Below are positions 1 through 7,137 of a stretch of 12,107 nt of DNA, piece by piece. The notes under the pieces are model-generated. The model ran no database searches and was not told where the DNA came from. It was given only the letters and a program-made list of their open reading frames with translations. Source of the DNA: Entrophospora sp. SA101 (Eukaryota; Glomeromycota; Glomeromycetes; Entrophosporales; Entrophosporaceae); NCBI GenBank assembly GCA_958430865.1, contig CAUDNR010001085.1:7968-20074 (forward strand), in the 5' to 3' direction. Both the position numbers and the translations under genes were made by a program. How positions within the stretch are numbered: the stretch's first letter is position 1; every line of letters begins with the position of its first letter.

Positions 1-147
1 ACGAATTCAGATGATAATAAATAATTAAAATAATTAATAAAAATAAAAATAATGAAAACAAGAATAGATTAAATAATAATAAAAATAAAATAAAAATAGA
101 AATTATCCCGGAATTAAGAGATTCGATCAAAAGATCTGCGTCAAAAT

Positions 148-490
148 CTAATTCCGGTAACAGATGTCAAAAAGTGATCGATGATGTTGTTGTTGTAATG
201 ACAGCGATTGATGTTGTTGTTCTTGTAATGATGACAGTTGTTGATGTTGTTGTTGATGTTGTAAGGATAGTTGCTGCCGCCGCCGCTGCTGCTGCTGCTC
301 TGATGATACTTGTTGTAATGACAGTTATTGTTGTTGCAATTGCTGTTCAATTGACGATATTCGGACAAGGTGCTCATTTAATTGCACGCGGATTGCCACT
401 TAATGCATTTGCCGAGGACGAGTAGCAGTGGTAGTGGTATCAGTAGCAGCAGTGATGGCGATAGTGGTGGTAGGAACAGTAGTGGTGGTA
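148..490. repeat. Imperfect trinucleotide-repeat tract; Q-rich or N-rich peptide on the minus strand
   Basis: Imperfect GTT/TTG, GCT/GCC and GTA/GTG triplets fill this stretch. On the minus strand one frame (377 to 141) is open from an ATG for 78 residues and is rich in Asn, Ser and Gly. Another frame reads as a glutamine-rich, partly leucine-spaced peptide, with QQQQ runs, SLQQ motifs and a short coil-like start (NEHLVRISSIEQQL). It ends at a TAG at 150-148 and is broken by an in-frame TAA at 327-325, where CAA is the obvious former codon. I cannot decide which frame, if either, was coding. A remnant of a polyQ coding exon and a plain microsatellite are both possible. The plus-strand valine-rich frame is a by-product of the triplets. 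Confidence 0.6.
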
Positions 491-1592
491 GGAGCAAATT
501 GCTGCACGAAAAATAATTGATATTATTATTGTTGTTATTCATTTTGTAAAATTTTAATTAAAATTATGATTAAAATTAAAAATTTACTAGTTTTAAATAT
601 TAAATTCAAAGCACACGAAACTTTCCTTTAAAGAAAACTGTTTAAGGATTGAATTTTTATTAGCCTAAATGGAACAATAACAATCAAGAATAGATTTAAA
701 CTTTTCTTTACAGCTAGGAAATAATTATTTGCTAGACTTGAGTTATAATAATTAATTATGAATTACTTGTTTTTTTCTGTGACTGTATGCAAGATGAAAA
801 AAAACTTGTAAAAACATCTTTTTGCGATATTCTAAGTTGCCATAACTGATAAAAATTAGCAAAGACTTTTCACCATCCATGTAATGAAATACTTTTCAAA
901 ACGCCCAAATATTTTAGAGTTTATTTGCACATTACACAAATCCATAAATTGACAGACAGATATGATAAATGACTCATTTTTAAATAATTACTTTTTATAT
1001 TCATTACCAAATAAAATATATTATACAATTTAATTTTGCATTATTAATTACTTTATATTGTAATGTTTATTTTAATATTAATTAAACATTTTTCTTTGTT
1101 TATATTAATATATACTCAATAAGTTGAATGCAAGCAATCAATTGTTTAAAGTGCTTAACAACATAAATAAATGACAGACTTATATGTATTAGTGTAGTTT
1201 GATTAAATTTCAATTATTAGAGTATTTTAATTACGCGTAATAATGATTTTTCTGATAATAAATTAAACAAATATAATAATCAATGATTCTTATTAAATTA
1301 TTACATTTGCTGAATTGACATAATAATTAATTTGTTTCTATTTACATTACCTCTACAACATCCATACAAACAAATTTAATTCTCTAATCTTACTCTTTTC
1401 TCCAATAAACATTCACGTTTCCTATTAAAAAAAAAAAAAGAGCAATATATAATATACATGTTGTCAAAATTAATTTGGCATTGAATCAATCTCAATTTTT
1501 AATTGCGTCTTGACTCAATTATTTATATTAATATGTTTTTCATACAATTAATTGCATCAAAACATCTCCTATGTATAATATATATAATGTTG
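491..1592. other. AT-rich intergenic sequence, no gene seen
   Basis: No reading frame of note, no splice-flanked coding stretch, no tRNA-like fold and no transposon ends were recognised. The stretch holds A/T runs (for example a poly-A run near 1427-1439) and short TATA-like steps. It is probably old intergenic or decayed repeat sequence. Confidence 0.5.
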
Positions 1593-1754
1593 CTAAAAAA
1601 CCATCTGAAAAGTGTAATATATATAAAATTTTTCTTTCACCTGTGCGGGGAAACTCGCCCTCTTGCGGAGTGCTAATTTTTCGAAAGCTTCGCCCTCTTC
1701 AGAATTTCCGTGTATCAAGTACAAAGATGCTTTAAAAAAATGATTAATTATCAT
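1593..1754 (-). other. GC-richer island with a 53-residue open frame
   Basis: Between about 1640 and 1712 the base composition shifts sharply to GC, unlike the flanks. The decamer TCGCCCTCTT occurs twice, at 1655-1664 and 1690-1699. The minus strand is open from an ATG at 1754-1752 to a TAG at 1595-1593, giving a 53-residue charged peptide containing SEEGEAFEKLALRKR. The plus strand is also open in part, so coding status is unproven. I recognise no family. A dispersed repeat unit or a small fragment of a longer repeat is more likely than a gene. Confidence 0.3.
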
Positions 1755-1889
1755 CATCACTTTTTTTAATAATTGGCCACATGCTTATATTATCTAATTA
1801 TCTGATAAAGCATATAGATATGTACATGTCTTTATCTACTTTATTGTATTGTAAAATCAAATCACGAAGGATGCTTTGAATCCTGGATG
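1755..1889. other. AT-rich spacer
   Basis: No coding signal is visible. It separates the GC-richer island from the inverted repeat at the left edge of the Tom70 duplication. Confidence 0.4.
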
Positions 1890-1952
1890 TACGATCATTT
1901 CTATATTTGGTAATGTTTATAGACGATTTTTCTAAATTTAGAAATGATCGTA
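1890..1952. repeat. 14-base perfect inverted repeat at the duplication edge
   Basis: TACGATCATTTCTA at 1890-1903 is the exact reverse complement of 1939-1952. Allowing one mismatch, the arms extend to about 19 bases around a loop of about 25 bases. The left edge of the 814-base duplicated segment (1944) lies inside the right arm, so the hairpin could have been involved in the break. The second copy at 3078 carries only the inner part of the right arm. Confidence 0.7.
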
Positions 1953-2757
1953 GCGCTCAAATTCCTCACGAGCAAAGTACATGTTTTAAAAAAGAATAGA
2001 ACTCTACAACAAACAATTTTTTGGAGAAAATCTCTTCATTACCTTAAAAGTAGAAACCTATTTTACTAACTAATGAGGCTATTTTTTTAAAGGGCAGGAT
2101 AGAAAGTGACTTCTATACTTTTAAAATTTGTGCAAAATTTAGGAGGTCTTTAGATCAACTATATAACGAACAAAAGCAGAAAAATTACATATAAGGACGG
2201 GGTGAGACTTGTAATTAAAAGAATCATGTGATTTATGGCACCCTTGGTGATAATTCAAAGACTTTATTATTATTAATTTTTTGTATAATCACAATTTTTC
2301 CGACACGTCACTTGAAAATCTGATATAAAATTTTAAAATTTTTGTATTTTTTTTTTTTTATATATAAAAATAATGCAAAAATATGTCTTCCTCTTCTAAT
2401 GTCGCGCTCGATGCTACCATAAAAACTAACCAAACAACACCTTATGCTAATTCCATTAAAGAATATTTTAGCAATAAGGGGTATGTGTTTTATATTGGAT
2501 TAGGACTTACCACTGTGGTTTTAACTGGAGTTGGTCTATATTTCCTTCAAGCACCTAAACCACCTAAACCAAAAAGCACACGTTCTACCTCTCGCAGAAA
2601 AGTACAAAAAACCAACAAGTCAAGTGGAAAAAACGAATCAACAGGTGGATTTCACAAATACATGTGACATTTTAAAAATTATTTTTTCTAAAAAGCAAAT
2701 TAACCTATTATTTTAATTTTTAATTTTTTTTTTGCTTTAGAAACTACAAGAAACAGA
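1944..2757 (+). repeat. Direct repeat copy 1: Tom70 upstream region, exon 1, intron 1
   Basis: This segment matches 3078-3891 base for base with a constant offset of 1134, including poly-T runs and introns. It covers about 440 bases upstream of the Tom70 start codon, exon 1, intron 1 and the first 17 bases of exon 2. Divergence begins at 2758. The upstream part has no open frame. A poly-T run followed by TATATAAAAATAAT lies just before the start codon. Complete identity, even in noncoding sequence, means a very recent duplication, ongoing conversion, or an assembly artefact. Confidence 0.93.
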
Positions 2758-2991
2758 AGAGCAATGGCTTATGAAGAACTTTCACAATTTGAAGAATCTT
2801 TATATGGTGATTAATTATATCTGATTTTTTATTTATTTAAATTTATTTATTTATTTATTTTAATATTTATTTGTTTAAAAGATTTTACTGCTGCATGTAT
2901 AATTAATGATTACAAAAATGAAAAGGCTGTTAAAGCTATTGAACGGCTTTTAAAGAAATTAGCTACAATTAAAACTCAAGAAATAATGCAG
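2383..2991 (+). pseudogene. TOM70: Tom70 fragment, copy 1: membrane anchor fused to a later TPR exon
   Basis: Three exons splice cleanly: 2383-2644, 2741-2806 and 2882-2991 (introns GTGGAT...TTTAG and GTGATT...AAAAG). Exon 1 gives a Ser/Thr-rich start, a membrane helix at about residues 35-55 and a basic Pro/Lys linker, the N-terminal layout of the mitochondrial outer-membrane receptor Tom70, which binds Hsp70/Hsp90-delivered carrier precursors. Exon 2 begins as in copy 2 but switches after ETTRNR to RAMAYEELSQFEESLYD, the end of a later TPR motif. Exon 3 reads DFTAACIINDYKNEKAV and on to IERLLKKLA, a segment typical of Tom70 after its first TPR block. TPR 1-2 are thus deleted in frame, and the C-terminal TPRs are absent because repeat copy 2 begins 86 bases after exon 3. 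A truncated membrane-anchored peptide could be made, but function is unlikely. The family call is from recognition of sequence style. Confidence 0.8.
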
Positions 2992-3077
2992 GTTATTTTC
3001 TATACTTTTCAATTCTTTATATTGTATATACACACTTATATTTTTTTAATTTCAATAATTGTATACATATATATAAT
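2992..3077 (+). other. Start of an intron, cut off by repeat copy 2
   Basis: The sequence after the third exon starts GTTATT and is T-rich, like the start of an intron. It is interrupted at 3078 by the second copy of the duplicated segment, so the following Tom70 exons are missing. Confidence 0.5.
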
Positions 3078-3891
3078 ATGATCGTAGCGCTCAAATTCCT
3101 CACGAGCAAAGTACATGTTTTAAAAAAGAATAGAACTCTACAACAAACAATTTTTTGGAGAAAATCTCTTCATTACCTTAAAAGTAGAAACCTATTTTAC
3201 TAACTAATGAGGCTATTTTTTTAAAGGGCAGGATAGAAAGTGACTTCTATACTTTTAAAATTTGTGCAAAATTTAGGAGGTCTTTAGATCAACTATATAA
3301 CGAACAAAAGCAGAAAAATTACATATAAGGACGGGGTGAGACTTGTAATTAAAAGAATCATGTGATTTATGGCACCCTTGGTGATAATTCAAAGACTTTA
3401 TTATTATTAATTTTTTGTATAATCACAATTTTTCCGACACGTCACTTGAAAATCTGATATAAAATTTTAAAATTTTTGTATTTTTTTTTTTTTATATATA
3501 AAAATAATGCAAAAATATGTCTTCCTCTTCTAATGTCGCGCTCGATGCTACCATAAAAACTAACCAAACAACACCTTATGCTAATTCCATTAAAGAATAT
3601 TTTAGCAATAAGGGGTATGTGTTTTATATTGGATTAGGACTTACCACTGTGGTTTTAACTGGAGTTGGTCTATATTTCCTTCAAGCACCTAAACCACCTA
3701 AACCAAAAAGCACACGTTCTACCTCTCGCAGAAAAGTACAAAAAACCAACAAGTCAAGTGGAAAAAACGAATCAACAGGTGGATTTCACAAATACATGTG
3801 ACATTTTAAAAATTATTTTTTCTAAAAAGCAAATTAACCTATTATTTTAATTTTTAATTTTTTTTTTGCTTTAGAAACTACAAGAAACAGA
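3078..3891 (+). repeat. Direct repeat copy 2: Tom70 upstream region, exon 1, intron 1
   Basis: Identical to 1944-2757 over 814 bases with no indel. The left junction (TATATAATATG into ATCGTAGCGCTC) differs from copy 1 upstream of 3078. The right junction is inside exon 2, where copy 2 continues with the expected Tom70 second exon and copy 1 does not. Copy 2 therefore keeps the ancestral arrangement on its right side. Confidence 0.93.
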
Positions 3892-3960
3892 GAAGAGGAT
3901 GCGGAGGCCGAAGAATATGAAAGATATACCATTGATCAAATAAATGCCTTACCAAAAGAG
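3517..3960 (+). pseudogene. TOM70: Tom70 5' fragment, copy 2: anchor plus normal exon 2
   Basis: Exon 1 (3517-3778) is identical to copy 1. Intron 1 is 3779-3874 and exon 2 is 3875-3960, followed by a strong donor GTAAGT. The spliced frame (phase 1 junction, then phase 0) gives the anchor and linker, then an acidic stretch ending YTIDQINALPKE. That is the usual Tom70 lead-in to TPR 1, where a KYA.LK.KGN segment should follow. No such exon appears downstream. Instead the next coding-like sequence is a Plavaka transposase. The gene is therefore truncated after about 116 codons, unless its remaining exons lie beyond the transposons, outside the window. Confidence 0.8.
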
Positions 3961-4162
3961 GTAAGTATAAGTTGAATGTTTTTTGTATATATCTATGTGC
4001 GTATGTACAATTATATTTTTTATAGATCAAATTTAAATATTGTTAATAGAAACTTTTATGGATTCTGAACTTGTAAATTTTCAGGTAATTTTTATAAAGG
4101 TTTAAAATAAATGTTCCTATTATTTTTTAATATCAAACTTTAATTATTATTATTATTATTAA
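3961..4162 (+). other. Intron-like junction between the Tom70 fragment and the transposase relic
   Basis: The stretch begins with the Tom70 exon 2 donor and is AT-rich. A short reading that ends TFMDSELVNFQ at 4084, before GTAATT, looks like the tail of a transposase exon. Its phase does not fit the next exon simply, so this is a weak suggestion. The Tom70/transposon breakpoint must lie in here but cannot be placed. Confidence 0.35.
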
Positions 4163-5033
4163 GGATACCAGCTGCAACTTTTGATGATGGTTGCTACCAT
4201 CTTTGCAACTACCTTTACGATCATTTTGTTTCCTCTTTTGGATTGCGACATGGAACACTAATTATTATTATAGATGATTACTGATTGGCAAAAAAGTTTA
4301 TCAGCTTGTTCACAACAGTTGTAGATACTGGAATGAAGTATCCAAAGTTGCACAATTGGTGTTATCATATCATTGATATAGTGAAAGAATATGGTGCTAT
4401 CAATAGTTTTACCGCTGAGACCTATGAGTCATTACATAGATTTTGTGTCAAGATCCCATATAGAATTAGTAATCACTGAGATGTAACTTTACAAATAGTT
4501 AATACTGTAATATAAATTATTTTTATAAATGATAATATATGTTTAAGAATTACTGATGAAAGTTAACACAACTCTATTGTAAATTCAGGTACAACATGAC
4601 AGGATCCTTAGTTATAGCATCATTACCTTCTATTGGAAAACACAATCATCAAATTTCAACACTAAGTGGTATTGAAGGCAATTTTACATTATCCACTTTT
4701 GACAGCTTTATTAATATATACAAGACTTCACATCATTTGGCATCTGAAGCTGAAAAAGCATTTGATGTGCTGATTGATTCATTAAATGAGTATTTTGATT
4801 TTATTTTAAAGCAACTCTTATGAAATGGTACACTAATTAATGCATTTGTCAGAGGAACTGATATTGTGCGAGCTAAAAGTAAATATTACAATGCACCTGC
4901 ATTTAGTGACATTGCAATAAATATGAATGAGGAAGAGGCAAAAGAGTATAACACAATTGATGGTATGTGCTTTGCTAAGGTAAATTAAAAATTATTATTT
5001 AAATTAATCTTTGAATTTTTATTTATTAATATA

Positions 5034-6303
5034 CAGTCCCCAGCGAAAGTAATGGTGTGTAATTTTTTATGAATAAAAAATGTACTTTATTATAAATTTA
5101 AAAAAAAGATTTTTTGTTTCTTAAAGCCAAATAGTATGGCTATAACTTTTGTTATTGTTAGTACTTTGTATGAGCTCCTTCAGCATCTATGAATGCCTGA
5201 CCCAATTTTGCATACTATTAACTATAACGTTTTTTCAATTCCTCCCTAATAATACCGATAAATTTATCTTTTTTTTTTCTGCTATCATTTTTTTGATGTG
5301 TTTTTCAACATTAAGCTTGAAAATAGCCTATATATTCTCAATAGGATTAAGATCTGGGCTATATGAAGGCCAGGAGAGAACATGTCTTGGAAGGCAGGTA
5401 TTCAGATCATTCGTAATGTCCCTAGATGTATACTTAGGGTTGTTATCTTGCTGAAAGACCCATATGCCACCTACTAATGCATCAGCATCATCATAAAGTT
5501 GTTTGTTTAAAATTTTACAATATATGTGGCTTTTCAGTAAAGATATGAATACTGCCCTTCCCTTTAAATTGATAGCACCCCAAACATGAACCTTAAGGGG
5601 ATGTTTTACCATAGGCTGGACAGGTTTCTTTTCACAAGACCATGCTAGTATCGTATTGTGAAACAACTGGATAGTTATTTTGTCTGAAAAAATAACTTTC
5701 TTCCAGTTGTAATGCACATGATCTTGTGCCCATGACAAGTGGTTAATCTTTGCTTGTTCTATTAGAAGAGGAACTTTTCTGGGAAGAGTAGCAAAATAAC
5801 CGAGGTTGAAAAGCTCATGGTGAACAGTTCTCTCACTAACTTTGAGATCTTGGTATTTTTCTTCTAAAATAGCTTTCATTTTGGTGGCAGTTACTCTTGA
5901 TGATCATTATCATTCTGAGTTGACACCGTTTTTCCGATGATAATTTTCGCAGACGACCTGAATGGCAAATTTCCAGAATTTTTCCTTTTTTTTTTTAATA
6001 TGGTGACGTACCGTTGACATGTACATAATGGGATCCCTGTTCTATTTGAAATTTCTTTCAGAGTACAAATATTTTGCTTTCAGAGAAAGATAACGGCATT
6101 ATGGTTGGCTTTAATAGGGTTCGAAGACATTTTCAAGGTAAAATAAACAAAAAACACTGATGACAACGATCATTGTTTTTTTTGTTTACTATATATCTAT
6201 TTACGCGACTCAATGACAAATAAACATTATAAATGGATGTTTTATGGTATTACGCCTGAATAAATAATTCGAATATTTGCGCCATTACTTTTGTCAGGGA
6301 CTG
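5034..6303 (-). mobile_element. Tc1-like DNA transposon, 1270 bases, inside the Plavaka intron
   Basis: The ends are inverted repeats starting CAGTCCC: 5034-5058 matches the reverse complement of 6279-6303 at 19 of 25 positions, and all six differences are transitions. TA flanks both ends (5032-5033 and 6304-6305), as Tc1/mariner insertion at TA predicts. Without the element and one TA, the host intron (4980 to about 6357) would be about 106 bases, a normal size for this window. The insertion is therefore younger than the Plavaka copy. The transposase inside is broken, so the copy is non-autonomous. The ends may still be usable if a related transposase exists elsewhere. Confidence 0.92.
5158..6130 (-). 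pseudogene. Tc1-family transposase, degenerate
   Basis: Read from an ATG at 6130-6128 (MSSNPIKANHNAVIF) to a TAA at 5160-5158 after GAHTKY, the typical Tc1 ending; about 324 codons, close to the family's usual length. The helix-turn-helix part and linker come first, then the catalytic core. D1 is in FSDKIT (5684-5682), D2 in QQDNNPKY (5447-5445) and E in SPDLNPIEN (5339-5337), with 35 residues between D2 and E. Breaks: TGA at 6082-6080 (CGA-to-TGA likely), frameshifts in the N-terminal part (near 5940-5990 and again near 5890-5910), TAG at 5330-5328 exactly where Tc1 proteins have Trp after PIEN, and frameshifts in the C-terminal tail. The open stretch 5879-5328 is only the core. It would cut and insert the element at TA if intact. 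Confidence 0.9.
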
Positions 6304-6661
6304 TACTGTACATACTTAAATTATATTTTCAATGAAAAAGCTTTTAATGTTATTTAGTTTAAAAATTCCTAGTCATGAAGAATAAAAGTTGGCATTAGTT
6401 CATTGGTATGACTTTAAATATAGCAATCTATGTCAATTATTCAAACATGATTGCCCACATATGAAAACTATTCCCATGTTTACAATTATAGCAGTTGATT
6501 CTATTATTGAGCCAATTCATGTTATTCCATGTTTTGGAAAACCAAATGAATACATTATAAATTTATTTTTTTTTTAGAGAAATAATTTGTAAATTTATGA
6601 TAATTAAATAATTGCTAAATTCTAATATAAATACAGTATTTTAAATAATAAAATTGTATAA

Positions 6662-6799
6662 AAAAAATTTTTTTTACAACACCACCATGCATTATTTAAT
6701 GGCAGTTTCTATCAATGCATTGAACAACATTTTTTTAATTTTCCTGATGTAGTAAAGAAAAATAAATTAATTTCTAAAACATTATTAGTATTAATATAA
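6662..6799 (+). other. Short exon-like open frame, unrecognised
   Basis: The frame is open from 6662 to a TAA at 6797-6799. From about 6680 it has a balanced, protein-like composition (FNGSFYQCIEQHFF, then NFPDVVKKNKLISK) that stands out from the A/T runs around it. There is no clear acceptor (no AG before it) and no ATG at a sensible place. It could be a relic exon of another transposon or of the Plavaka neighbourhood. I do not recognise the family. Confidence 0.25.
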
Positions 6800-7137
6800 T
6801 CAAAAATATAATAATAATGAGACTAGCTGATCATTGAAAATAATTAAAGTGACATGAAAAAATATAATAATTTTGTTATCCCAAGAACATTTGCTTATTA
6901 ATTAAAAAATAATCTTCATATCAAACATAATATACTGAATAGAGTACTATTAGATAATAAGCATAACTAGTGTTTATATTCATTCAAAATTGTTCGGACA
7001 ATGACTGAATATCATGAATATCATACTATAAAAAAATTCAATAATTGATTGAATGTAGAAACCAAAGTTGTGAATCAGGAATTGTATTATGCTAATTTAT
7101 AAAATTATAAATTTACATTTAAAAATTTAATTATCAT
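6800..7137. other. AT-rich spacer, nothing recognised
   Basis: This spacer lies between the transposon block and the 3' end of the minus-strand kelch gene. It would contain the 3' untranslated region of that gene. No repeats with clear ends and no coding stretch were seen. Confidence 0.45.

Larger units (their letters stand above)
4163..6577 (+). pseudogene. Plavaka-like (CACTA-group) transposase, C-terminal part, decayed and split by a Tc1 element
   Basis: Coding-like exons are about 4163-4506, 4589-4979 and 6358-6577. The first contains KYPKLHNW, then EYGAINSFTAETYESLH and KIPYRISNH, the pattern (K-L-H-x-W, E-Y-G, T-E-x-x-E-x-L-H, K-x-P-Y-R-x-S-N) seen near the C-terminus of Plavaka/KDZ-like fungal transposases. 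The second has SSHHLASEAEKAFDVLID-like sequence and a Met-Asn-Glu-Glu stretch. The third reads ALVHWYDFKY and HVIPCFGKPNEYIIN, the usual C-terminal end. In-frame stops lie at 4282-4284, 4477-4479 and 4821-4823 (all TGA) and 6383-6385 (TAA). The first three fit CGA-to-TGA decay and the fourth fits CAA-to-TAA. Splice phases do not all match, so indels are likely too. The N-terminal half and any CACT termini are missing. Confidence 0.75.

Noticed and set aside
108..157. Nine-base inverted repeat CCGGAATTA (108-116 and 149-157)
   Set aside because: Too short to support an element or regulatory structure on its own.
174..425. Valine-rich 83-codon plus-strand frame
   Set aside because: It is the complement of the triplet-repeat tract, with a low-complexity VVV/AAA composition and no domain.
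2531..2716. 61-codon frame inside Tom70 copy 1 (and the same at 3665-3850)
   Set aside because: A shifted frame over Tom70 exon 1 and intron 1. The spliced Tom70 reading explains the sequence.
3961..4162. CACT-type terminal repeat for the Plavaka relic
   Set aside because: Looked for a CACTA/CACTG end here and downstream of 6577 and saw none with a matching partner. The relic appears truncated.
5149..5454. 101-codon plus-strand hydrophobic frame
   Set aside because: Antisense to the Tc1 transposase C-terminal part, where catalytic motifs show the minus strand is the coding strand.
6739..6752. 14-base match (TTTTCCTGATGTAG) to the right end of the first MITE
   Set aside because: No partner end lies nearby, it is within a coding-like stretch, and the T run makes a chance match plausible.
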